Positions 15,868 to 23,682 of a stretch of 48,213 bases of DNA are shown here, piece after piece (the first letter of the stretch is position 1; every line of letters begins with the position of its first letter). Source of the stretch: Rhodospirillum sp. (GTDB lineage: Bacteria; Pseudomonadota; Alphaproteobacteria; Rhodospirillales; Rhodospirillaceae); contig JAIOYK010000042.1 of the NCBI GenBank assembly GCA_021741145.1, forward strand, positions 1 through 48,213, given 5' to 3'. Both the position numbers and the translations under genes were made by a program. Under the pieces are notes generated by a model, which did no database searches, was not told the origin of the DNA, and saw only the letters and a program-made list of their open reading frames with translations.

Positions 15868-16713
15868 GTGCTCCCTCTGCATGATGATAATCCCACGACG
15901 GTCAGGCCGGTGGTCACCATCGGCCTGATTTTTGTTTGCCTGGCCGTTTTCCTTTATCAGTCCCAACTTTCCGAGCGAGAGAGTCGGGACATTCTCCTTT
16001 CCCATGGGTTTGTACCCCTGCGCCTTTTCTTGGATTTCCCGGGGGACGGGCCATTCCCCCCGCCGTCCCTTGTTACACTGCTGACCAGTGCGTTTCTCCA
16101 TGGGGGGTGGTTGCACGTGCTTGGGAACATGCTCGTGCTTTGGGTTTTTGGGAACAATGTGGAAGACGCCATGGGACATGGTCGCTTCCTGGTATTCTAT
16201 CTGCTTTGCGGGGCGGCGGCGGCATTCTTCCATGGCCTGAGTGCGACCCAGTCGGTGGTTCCCATGGTGGGGGCCTCCGGGGCTATTTCCGGCGTGATGG
16301 GAGCCTATATCCTGCTCTATCCCCGGGCGCGGATCCTCTGTTGGGCTTGGATTCTGGTCCTGCGCTTACCGGCGATGGTTTTCCTGGGGATTTGGTTCGG
16401 TCTGCAGGTTGTCTCCGCCCTCGGAGACGGGAATGGAAGCGTGGCCTGGTGGGCCCATGTGGGAGGCTTCCTCGTGGGAATGGCCTTGCTGATTCCCTTC
16501 AAGCGCCGGGGCGTGGCTCTGTTCCGGGCCCGGTCCACGGAAGGACCCGGACTCCGAACCGCGGCCCTTGGCCTTGGGCGCCGGGGCATGGGGCCACCCC
16601 CAACAGGGGCATTGGCGGGACGCATGCCCATGGTCTCCCTCCGCGTGCACCGGTCGCGGATCCGCTTTCCCGAATCCGGGCATTCTCCGAAGCGGAAAGG
16701 GCCTTGGTCCTGA
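15868..16713 (+). CDS. Rhomboid family intramembrane serine protease
   Basis: The 281-residue polytopic protein has the rhomboid catalytic pair: S137 in GASGAISGVMGAY and H197 in AWWAHVGGFLVGM. The upstream FLHGGWLHVLGNM motif (the conserved H and N that stabilise the oxyanion) and six or so hydrophobic segments are also present. It would cleave membrane-embedded substrates. No ATG is available near the N-terminus; GTG at 15868 with AGGGG just upstream gives the sequence MLPLHDDNPTTVRPVVTIG, typical for the subfamily. It begins 7 bases after hemY ends and is therefore probably co-transcribed with it. The last 60 or so residues after the final helix are basic and low-complexity. Confidence 0.93.
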   Translation: MLPLHDDNPTTVRPVVTIGLIFVCLAVFLYQSQLSERESRDILLSHGFVPLRLFLDFPGDGPFPPPSLVTLLTSAFLHGGWLHVLGNMLVLWVFGNNVEDAMGHGRFLVFYLLCGAAAAFFHGLSATQSVVPMVGASGAISGVMGAYILLYPRARILCWAWILVLRLPAMVFLGIWFGLQVVSALGDGNGSVAWWAHVGGFLVGMALLIPFKRRGVALFRARSTEGPGLRTAALGLGRRGMGPPPTGALAGRMPMVSLRVHRSRIRFPESGHSPKRKGPWS

Positions 16714-16788
16714 AGACCGACGAGAGGCGTTTTGATGGGGCCATCCGGGATTAGCGGGATTTGTGCCTGCGCTCACTCATGATTCGTC

Positions 16789-16808
16789 ATTCCCGCGTAG
16801 GCGGGAAT
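16789..16808. repeat. REP-like palindrome between convergent genes
   Basis: ATTCCCGC (16789-16796) and GCGGGAAT (16801-16808) form an 8-base-pair stem with a GTAG loop inside a longer GTCATTCCCGC...GCGGGAATCCA context. This form is widespread as a dispersed repeat in many proteobacteria. It lies between the convergent rhomboid and gmhB genes, where it may terminate both. Confidence 0.7.
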
Positions 16809-16826
16809 CCATAAAAATACAGTGGC

Positions 16827-17402
16827 TTAAGAGTGCTTCAGAGCCTTGTTTCGATCCAACCGTCCCCCGATAAAGGCGGCGGCCTGGGCCAACGTGTTGG
16901 CCACGAAGGCGGCCCCGTGATCGCCTTTGGCCTCCACATCGGCCCCATAGCCAGTGCGGACCAGGATGGGTTCCGCGCCGACGGCCCGTCCCAGCTCCAG
17001 GTCAATGGCCTTGTCGCCGATTATGAAGGACCGGGTGGGGTCGAATTCGATGTCCGTCAGGGCCTGATCGACCAAACCGCGCTTGGGTTTTCTGCAGGCG
17101 CAGTCCGTATCGGTTCCGTGGGGGCAATGGTAGATCCCGTCAACGGCCACCCCTTCCTTCGCCAGGATGTCCCGGAATCGGGCGTGGACCGTGGCCAAGT
17201 CCTCCTCGGTGAAATACCCCCGGGCGATCCCGGACTGGTTGGTGACGACGATCAGGGCGAGTCCCAGATCCCGCATCATGCGCAATCCTTCCGCCGCGCC
17301 GGGCAGAAGCGTCAATTGTTCCGGTCGGGACAGGTAATGGGTTTCCACGTTGATGGTGCCGTCCCGGTCTAGGAGAACCGCCCGGCGGGGCACGTGTGTC
17401 AT
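16827..17402 (-). CDS. gmhB: D-glycero-beta-D-manno-heptose 1,7-bisphosphate 7-phosphatase
   Basis: The 191-residue HAD-family phosphatase removes the 7-phosphate in ADP-heptose synthesis for the LPS inner core. The nucleophile motif is LLDRDGTIN (D12 and acid/base D14), followed by VVTNQSGIARG (motif II with T/S) and GDKAIDLELG (motif IV). The GmhB-specific zinc loop CPHGTDTDCACRKPKRG supplies the cysteines and histidine. Length is normal for GmhB. The start lies 14 bases after the end of the Amt-kinase gene on the same strand, so the two may share a transcript, although no functional link is evident. The other heptose genes are not in the window. Confidence 0.94.
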   Translation of the reverse strand: MTHVPRRAVLLDRDGTINVETHYLSRPEQLTLLPGAAEGLRMMRDLGLALIVVTNQSGIARGYFTEEDLATVHARFRDILAKEGVAVDGIYHCPHGTDTDCACRKPKRGLVDQALTDIEFDPTRSFIIGDKAIDLELGRAVGAEPILVRTGYGADVEAKGDHGAAFVANTLAQAAAFIGGRLDRNKALKHS

Positions 17403-17416
17403 GAGATCTTATCCGG

Positions 17417-20400
17417 TCATGGGAGAGGGGAGGAATCGTCGGCTTGGCCTGGGACCCCCTGCGAGAGGGGGTGTGTTTCGGGCGCGACTTCCGGCAAGGT
17501 CAGGGTGAAGGTGGCGCCTTCGCCTTCGGTGCTCGAGGCCAGGACTCGCCCCCCCAGGGTCTGGTTCACGATATTGTAAACGATGTTCAGGCCTAGACCT
17601 GATCCACCGGAGCCCCGCTTGGTGGTGAAGAAGGGGTCGAAAATCCGCTTCAGGTTGTTTCGAGGAATGCCCACGCCATCGTCGGCGAAGGTCAAGCGCA
17701 CCCATCCCGGGGAATCGGGAGTGACGGTCAAGGTGATGCTGCCCTTTCGGTCATCGGGAAAGGCATGGGTCAGGGCGTTCATGACCAGATTGGTCACCAC
17801 CTGCGACAGGGCGCCCGGATAGCTGTCCATCTTGATGTCATCGGGACAGAACAGGTCCAGGGAGTGGCGGGTCTTTCTTAGGGCCGGACCCAGGCTGGGC
17901 AGAACCTCCGACAGGTAGCCACGCAAGTTGAAGGTCCGCCGGTTATCGCTGGATTGGTCGACGGCCACCTGCTTAAAGCTCTGGATCAGATCCGCGGCCC
18001 GGGTGATGTTGGACACCATCATGGCCGTGGCTTCGGCCGCGGTGGACAGATAGTCGCTGAAGTCCGATTTGCGGAGCCCTCCCTTTTCGAAAAGGCCTCG
18101 GAGGCTTTGGGTCTTTTCCTGTAAATGGGTCGCCGCGGTCAGGACGATGCCCACGGGGGTGTTGATCTCATGGGCCACCCCGGCCACCAAACCGCCCAAG
18201 GAGGCCATTTTTTCGCTTTCCACCAGGGTGTCCTGCGCCTCGCGCAGGTTCGCCAAGGCTCGTTCCGCGTTCTCCCGAGCGTCGCGGAGACCCTCCTCCA
18301 GAACTTTGCGTTCCGTGATGCTCGTCGTGACGGTCAGGATGGATGGCTGTCCTTGGAATTCAATGAGTCGCGCGGACAACATGAGCCAAAGGTCTTCATC
18401 TTTTGGGCCTTTGAAATGGGCTTCGAAACCGTTGACTTCTCCCGCCTCCTTCAATATCCGCAAAAAACTGTCACGTTCTTTCGATGATCGATAAAGGGTT
18501 CCGATTCGGTCTCGGCCCGTCCCCTTCTCAAGATTATAGGAGGTGAGGGCCAAGTCGTTGCAGAACAGGATTTCACCATCCTTCAGGGTCGTGACGAGAA
18601 CGGGCAAGGGAATGGAATCCATCAGCAGACGCAGGGTTTCCTGAGCACGCTTGCGCTCGGTGATGTCCCCAATTCCCCCCACGACCCGCCCAACCCGGCC
18701 ACGACCGTCGCGCAGGGCGACGCCATGTTGCCGGATCCAGATAATCCCGTTCACGGCCTGGAAGCGGTATTCGTGGGCGAAGCGGTCGGTGAGACCCTTG
18801 ATATGGGCGCGTAGAATGGCCTGAAAGGTGTCGTGATCCTCCTCATGGATTCTTTTCACCCATTCGCCGACGCTGACGGTGGATCGCGCCTCGCCGATGA
18901 TCTGCTGCAGTCGGGGGGACAACTCGATTTCATTGAGGGTGAGGTCCCAGTCATAAAGGCCGTCGTTGGCCGCGCGCATGATTTGGGCGTACCGGGTCTC
19001 ACTGTCTTTCAAGGCTCGTTCCACCCGCCGCCGTTCGGTGACATCGCGCATGAGGGCGATTGAAAACCGCTCTCGCCCCAGGTTGGCGTGGGAAAACGAG
19101 ACCTCGACGGGGAAAATCTTTCCGTCGGCCCGCCGGGCCAACAGTTCGGACACAACGGCTTCCATGTCCCCCTTGGAGGCCCGGACATCGGGTCCTTGGG
19201 GGATCAGGTCGACCAGGGTCTTTCCGGCCAGGGCCTCGGCCGGATACCCAAACATGGTTTGGGCCGCGGGATTGGCGGAAATGATCGACAGGGTGTCACC
19301 GGCGAAGGTCAGGATGGCGTCCCGGGCGGAGCGGACGATGGTGTCGGACTGGGCCATGGCCCGTTCCAGGGCGTCCATGACCCGGTTGTAGCGGAACGCG
19401 ATGGCGCCGACCTCGGTGAAAGGTTCGACTCGAAGGCGGGCGTTTGGATCACCGGAGGAGGCTTGGGCCTCCATATCGTGGAACAGGTCGACCAAATCCG
19501 TTGTCGCCCCATGCTCGGAAATATTCAGTCCCCGGTCCTCGTCGTCGGGGGGAACCCGCAGACCTAATAGGTGATCCACCAGTTTGATCACCGGATATCC
19601 CAGTCCGAAGGCCCAAAGCCCACAGACCACCACGCCCAGGGCCTGGACGCCCAATTGGGACAGCCAATCCAACCCCGTGCCCAGGGCCTCTGGCCGACCG
19701 AATAGGGCGACGGCCAAGGTGCCCCAGATTCCGGGGACCAGATGGGCGGGGACGGCGCCGACCACGTCGTCCAGGCCCCAACGGGGCATGGCCCGTTCCG
19801 TGGCCAACATCAAAAGTCCACCAATCGCGCCGATAATCACGGCGTTCCCGGTCGAAACCGCGTGCGCGTTGGCCGTGATGGCCACCAGTCCGGCGATGGC
19901 GCCGTTCATGGCGACGCCCAGACTTAAGGTGCGTTCCCGCGACATGGATAGGATCGCCGGGGCGATGCTCCCCGCGGCCCCGGCGATGACTGTATTGACA
20001 ATGATGCCCGGAACCCGCTCATCGATGGCGAGTGTGCTGCCCCCGTTAAAGCCGAACCAGCCCAGATACAGGAGCAGGGTTCCGAGGACGGCCAGGGGTT
20101 GGTCGCTGCCCTGGATGGATCGGATGGTGCCATCGGGGCCAAAGCGGCCCATGCGGGGACCGATGACCATGATGGAGGCCAGGGCCATCCAGCCCCCCAG
20201 GGAGTGAACCACGGTCGATCCGGCGAAATCGACGAATCCCAGGTTGGCCAACCATCCCCCGCTATTCCAGGCCCAATGCCCGTAAAAGGGATAGAAGACA
20301 ATGGCCACGAGGGCGGCGATGGCCAGATAGCCAGTCAGGCGCATGCGTTCCGCCGTGGCGCCGGAAATAATCGTCGCCGCCGTGCTGCAAAACATGGCCT

Positions 20401-20686
20401 GGAACAGGAAAAAGGCGCCCTGCTTGGGGTCTCGGCTGAAGTCCATGGCCAAGGCATCCAGACCAATCAGGCCGTTCCAGGCGGGGCCAAACATGATTGT
20501 GTAGCCAATGGCCCAAAACAGCAGGACGGTCACGACGAAGTCGGCCATGTTCTTGACCGCGACATTGATGTTGTTTTTCGCTCGGGTGAAACCGGCTTCC
20601 AAGCAGGTAAAACCCGCTTGCATGAGAAAAACCAACCCCGCGCACAAGAGCACCCACGCCAGATCAACGCTTTCTCGTTCCGTCAT
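17417..20686 (-). CDS. Ammonium transporter (Amt) domain fused to PAS domains and a histidine kinase
   Basis: Residues 1 to about 395 are a complete Amt/Mep/Rh channel of 10-11 helices: FLMQAGFTCLEAGFTR at the start, GATAERM, and both pore histidines (H161 in GSTVVHSLGGW, H315 in VPAHLVPGIWG). The WFGFNGG segment that carries one of the gate phenylalanines is also present. A HAMP-like or linker segment (EVGAIAFRYNRVMDALE, about 430-450) follows, then three PAS domains with PAC motifs. A kinase core ends the protein, with phospho-accepting H839 in GVAHEINTPVG and the ATPase boxes NLVMNALTHAF, DDGVGIP, FDPFFTTKRG and GLGLNIVYNIV. The design matches the Amt-sensor kinase known as Ks-Amt5, where the channel fold senses ammonium. 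No response regulator gene is adjacent. Length is 1089 residues. Confidence 0.95.
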   Translation of the reverse strand: MTERESVDLAWVLLCAGLVFLMQAGFTCLEAGFTRAKNNINVAVKNMADFVVTVLLFWAIGYTIMFGPAWNGLIGLDALAMDFSRDPKQGAFFLFQAMFCSTAATIISGATAERMRLTGYLAIAALVAIVFYPFYGHWAWNSGGWLANLGFVDFAGSTVVHSLGGWMALASIMVIGPRMGRFGPDGTIRSIQGSDQPLAVLGTLLLYLGWFGFNGGSTLAIDERVPGIIVNTVIAGAAGSIAPAILSMSRERTLSLGVAMNGAIAGLVAITANAHAVSTGNAVIIGAIGGLLMLATERAMPRWGLDDVVGAVPAHLVPGIWGTLAVALFGRPEALGTGLDWLSQLGVQALGVVVCGLWAFGLGYPVIKLVDHLLGLRVPPDDEDRGLNISEHGATTDLVDLFHDMEAQASSGDPNARLRVEPFTEVGAIAFRYNRVMDALERAMAQSDTIVRSARDAILTFAGDTLSIISANPAAQTMFGYPAEALAGKTLVDLIPQGPDVRASKGDMEAVVSELLARRADGKIFPVEVSFSHANLGRERFSIALMRDVTERRRVERALKDSETRYAQIMRAANDGLYDWDLTLNEIELSPRLQQIIGEARSTVSVGEWVKRIHEEDHDTFQAILRAHIKGLTDRFAHEYRFQAVNGIIWIRQHGVALRDGRGRVGRVVGGIGDITERKRAQETLRLLMDSIPLPVLVTTLKDGEILFCNDLALTSYNLEKGTGRDRIGTLYRSSKERDSFLRILKEAGEVNGFEAHFKGPKDEDLWLMLSARLIEFQGQPSILTVTTSITERKVLEEGLRDARENAERALANLREAQDTLVESEKMASLGGLVAGVAHEINTPVGIVLTAATHLQEKTQSLRGLFEKGGLRKSDFSDYLSTAAEATAMMVSNITRAADLIQSFKQVAVDQSSDNRRTFNLRGYLSEVLPSLGPALRKTRHSLDLFCPDDIKMDSYPGALSQVVTNLVMNALTHAFPDDRKGSITLTVTPDSPGWVRLTFADDGVGIPRNNLKRIFDPFFTTKRGSGGSGLGLNIVYNIVNQTLGGRVLASSTEGEGATFTLTLPEVAPETHPLSQGVPGQADDSSPLP

Positions 20687-20871
20687 ATCGCGCTATCGCC
20701 TTGTGTCCATGGGGCTTTCCCGGAAAACGGCAGTTTAGACCGCCTCGCAGTACACCGCAATGCACCAGAAAGATTGTCTCAAACGCACTCTTGCATGGGG
20801 CGGAGGTTGGCATTATGGTCCGCGCTCCCGCAAGGTTGCCTCTCCGGTGGATTGCGTGGGAACGGGACAAT

Positions 20872-20946
<75 letters not shown>

Positions 20947-21117
20947 TGTTCTTACATCCCTCCCCAATCCGCTTCGCGGATGGCTCTGTTGGAAAGACCC
21001 GATCGGGTGCATAGGGGGGATGGGGTCAAGAGGTGTCCCTTCAAGGGATCCCCGTATTTTCACATGTCTTGGATCGTTCCCGTTTCTCCTTGCCATCTCT
21101 TCCGGTCGGAGGCCGCT

Positions 21118-22029
21118 TTGACCCGCCCATTGGTATCCGTGATTATCCCGGTTCACCAGGGAGAAGGCACGCTGTTGGCCAGCCTGGAGTCTCTGGCGGC
21201 GCAAACCCTTCAGGATTTCGAGGTCCTGGTTGTCGATGACGCCTCCACCGACCGGTCGGTGGATTTGGCTCGGGCCTGGGCCGATGGGCGGGCCAGGGTC
21301 CTGACCATGGACCAAAACGGAGGACCGGGGCTGGCGCGCAATCGCGGTCTGCGGGAAGCGCGGGGCGCCTTTGTGGCTTTCCTTGACGCCGATGACCGGG
21401 CGACGCCAAATCGATTGGCGCGTCAGGTGGAGGCCTTGGAGACCCATCCCGACCATGGATTCGTGGGAAGCTGGTTCGATATCGTCGATGGGACGGGCCG
21501 GGTGCTCCAAACGCGCCGCCCGACGCAGAGCCCCACTCTTTTGGCCTGGACCGCGACGCTTCATGGACCAATTCAGAACAGTACCTTGATGGTTCGCCGC
21601 TCCGCCGCGCCCGGGGATGGAAACCTGTTCGCGGCCTGCGGCCAGGGGGAGGGAGACCACGCCTATCGTCTTCTTCTCGGTCGGCGGCCAGGGCATCTGG
21701 TGCGGGAAGTTCTTTGTCACTATCTATCCGCCGGGCCGAGCGCCGCGACCCGGCGTCAGGTGCTCCATGGCGGGGCGACGGACACGACCTTGACGGCGGC
21801 CTATTTGACGACCCTGCTCCGGGTTCCCATCTCGGAACCCATGGCCGAGCGGATTCGCGCCATTCTCTTGGCTTTTCCCGATCAGTCGACGGCGGAGAAT
21901 CGGGAAGCCGTCTCTCTCTTTCTGATGACGTTCCTGGCTTTTCGCCGGACGGCGCCGTCCTGGTGTGACCAGGATGAGCTGGATGCCCTAGAGGAGAGCT
22001 ACCGCGTTCTCGCCGCACCCTTTCTGTGA
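21118..22029 (+). CDS. Glycosyltransferase family 2
   Basis: The 303-residue protein has a GT-A fold start (RPLVSVIIPVHQGEGTL), the LVVDDASTD motif and the metal-binding acidic cluster FLDADD at residues 88-93. The second half, after HGPIQNSTLMVRR, is the acceptor-binding part. It would transfer a sugar from a nucleotide donor to a cell-surface glycan or lipid; neither sugar nor acceptor can be inferred. I chose TTG at 21118 as start because a GGAGG site lies 5 bases upstream and family members begin within a few residues of the VSVIIP strand. The in-frame ATG at 21064 has no ribosome site and adds 18 unlike residues. It is followed by two palindromic elements. Confidence 0.88.
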   Translation: MTRPLVSVIIPVHQGEGTLLASLESLAAQTLQDFEVLVVDDASTDRSVDLARAWADGRARVLTMDQNGGPGLARNRGLREARGAFVAFLDADDRATPNRLARQVEALETHPDHGFVGSWFDIVDGTGRVLQTRRPTQSPTLLAWTATLHGPIQNSTLMVRRSAAPGDGNLFAACGQGEGDHAYRLLLGRRPGHLVREVLCHYLSAGPSAATRRQVLHGGATDTTLTAAYLTTLLRVPISEPMAERIRAILLAFPDQSTAENREAVSLFLMTFLAFRRTAPSWCDQDELDALEESYRVLAAPFL

Positions 22030-22056
22030 TGTCCAATCCTTGTAATCCGTGGCGTT

Positions 22057-22105
22057 TAGATCAAACCGCCTTAAATTCGGAATCGAATTAAAGCGGCTTG
22101 ATCTA
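22057..22105. repeat. Imperfect palindrome, first of two beyond the glycosyltransferase
   Basis: The ends TAGATCAAACCGC and GCGGCTTGATCTA are nearly complementary (one mismatch) around an AT-rich centre. It lies between two convergent genes and may terminate both. Confidence 0.7.
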
Positions 22106-22119
22106 GAATCATATGGTTA

Positions 22120-22169
22120 GAGCATCGAGTGGACCGGAAAACCGGTTCCCACTTTTCCGCTCGATGCTC
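22120..22169. repeat. Palindromic element with nested inverted repeats
   Basis: The outer arms GAGCATCGAG (22120-22129) and CTCGATGCTC (22160-22169) are perfect, with an inner ACCGGAAAACCGGT repeat. The left end is preceded by TTA, giving a TTAGAG start like those of the palindromes near purH (39185-39309). This form is common as an intergenic repeat in alphaproteobacteria. Confidence 0.7.
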
Positions 22170-22259
22170 CAATACCCGACGTCCCCGAGGGCCAACGATA
22201 TCCGTGTCGCCGCCATTCGGGGGCATCCCGAATCGTTCCATGATACCGAGGAAGCGTCC

Positions 22260-23309
22260 TCAGCCGAGCAAGGTCAGCATGGGGGCGCTGTCATCGATCT
22301 TCTTGATGTTGTCCAGGCCCTGGCGCATCTCGCTCATGATAAATTCGGCGCGTTTGACCGGCCCACCGCTGGTGACCTTGGGGAACAGGCGGATCCAGGC
22401 GTTCATTTTCACCGTCAACCCACAAAGAACGCCACCGATGGTCGTGTGATAGCTCTCGATCAGATGCTTCACCTTTTCGAACCGTTCCGCGGATATATCG
22501 TTCCACATGACTTTAGTGGAGCGGTCAAAATTCTCGAACCGACCGGTAATGGCCGCTGATAACTCGTTGATGGTGCTTTCCATCATGGTGCAGGTTTTCA
22601 GCAGGTTGGGGTCCTGCCTCAGCTGGTAGTTGTTTCGGATTTCGTACATGGAGCTGATGAACACTTCCAACAGGGGTGCCAACCGATCCAGACATTGTCG
22701 ATAGTAGGATAGGGACAGAAATATGTCGCCGTAATCTTCCAGGAACTTAGGCACTTCGAGCATGGTGATCCCAAGTTTGTCGGCCATTTTCTGCAGGCGT
22801 TCCTTGGCCTTTTTCAAGTCCGGATCGCGGAACAGTTTGATGACATCCTCGAAATTGTTGATGACCAGATTGTCGTCCCCATAAATTTGCATGATCAAGG
22901 GGTAGGTGAACTTGGTCATATAGCTGGTGAGCTGTTTATTCTTCTCATCTGAGAGCTTCAGGAATTCTTGCTGGTTGACGGAGATACCGTGCTCCCGCAA
23001 AAGGATGCGGAGGGAAAAGACGTCGTAGCTTTCCATGGCGGATAGTTTGCGCAAGACGACCATATCCGGGTGAACGCCCTTTTCCGGATCCCATCCGAAC
23101 AGTTTCGGCAGGTCGCGCACTTCGACCTGCCCACTGCCCGTGGAAAGATCCTCGAACATTTCGATAACAGAGAGAAGTTTGGCGTTCTTGATCATTCGGG
23201 CCCGGGCGAGGGCGGGTGTTTCCAGTGGGATGATGTGAAGCGGCAAGACGAACAACGAATCCATGTCGCTGTCTTCAATGGGTGTGTGCTTGCGTTCCTC
23301 GACCAACAT
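22260..23309 (-). CDS. Conserved-looking helical protein of unknown function
   Basis: I do not recognise this 349-residue protein. It has no signal peptide and no obvious transmembrane segment. It is rich in charged, amphipathic helical stretches (for example DPDLKKAKERLQKMADKLG around residues 150-168 and the RFEKVKHLIESYHTT region near residue 290), with an unusual number of methionines. No catalytic or metal motif stands out. The codon use is that of a normal gene, and the hydrophobic-charged periodicity suggests an all-alpha fold. The ATG at 23309 is used; the SD signal before it (AGCAGG) is weak, and an alternative start is M16 at 23264. It converges with the glycosyltransferase and diverges from the ABC exporter with a 373-base gap. 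Confidence 0.8.
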   Translation of the reverse strand: MLVEERKHTPIEDSDMDSLFVLPLHIIPLETPALARARMIKNAKLLSVIEMFEDLSTGSGQVEVRDLPKLFGWDPEKGVHPDMVVLRKLSAMESYDVFSLRILLREHGISVNQQEFLKLSDEKNKQLTSYMTKFTYPLIMQIYGDDNLVINNFEDVIKLFRDPDLKKAKERLQKMADKLGITMLEVPKFLEDYGDIFLSLSYYRQCLDRLAPLLEVFISSMYEIRNNYQLRQDPNLLKTCTMMESTINELSAAITGRFENFDRSTKVMWNDISAERFEKVKHLIESYHTTIGGVLCGLTVKMNAWIRLFPKVTSGGPVKRAEFIMSEMRQGLDNIKKIDDSAPMLTLLG

Positions 23310-23682
23310 GCCTGCTTGTTCCCGGTCCTGATATCTTGGCGCGGGTCCCGCCGCCCTTGTGGTTTGGGATCCCAGGGACAGAATAGGGGAGAAACCCTGT
23401 CCAAGGCTTTAACGAACGCGATCGTCAGGGAAAAGCCACCGTCGCCTAGGACTGATTACTGTATCGGAGGGGATTGGCCCTGTCTTGACAAAACCGCCAT
23501 GACGGATTCGACTCCGCCTTGGGAGATCGTGGATTTTCATTGCCTTTGCCTTGCTTCTCGGTTCAATCCTGGGGCTCTGGACGGCATGGGATGGCCCTGA
23601 TAAGGTCCGCGCCTTCCCGGATCCAATCGGTCCGGCGTCTCCGTTTTCCCACGACCGTTCCCCTTGTCGAGGACCTATCGGC
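23310..23682. other. Divergent intergenic region upstream of the ABC exporter
   Basis: This 373-base stretch separates the unknown minus-strand gene from the ABC exporter. It contains a TTGACA hexamer on the plus strand (23484-23489) that could be a -35 box, but no good -10 box at the usual spacing. An in-frame extension of the exporter (from about 23527) would code a hydrophobic stretch, IFIAFALLLGSILGLW, but lacks a ribosome site and is followed by a low-quality linker, so I do not include it. No RNA gene is seen. Confidence 0.5.

Noticed and set aside
23070-23600. Plus-strand frame running from inside the unknown gene into the intergenic gap
   Set aside because: Its first part is the reverse of the 22260-23309 gene, and its last part (from the ATG at 23499) is a short peptide without a good ribosome site.
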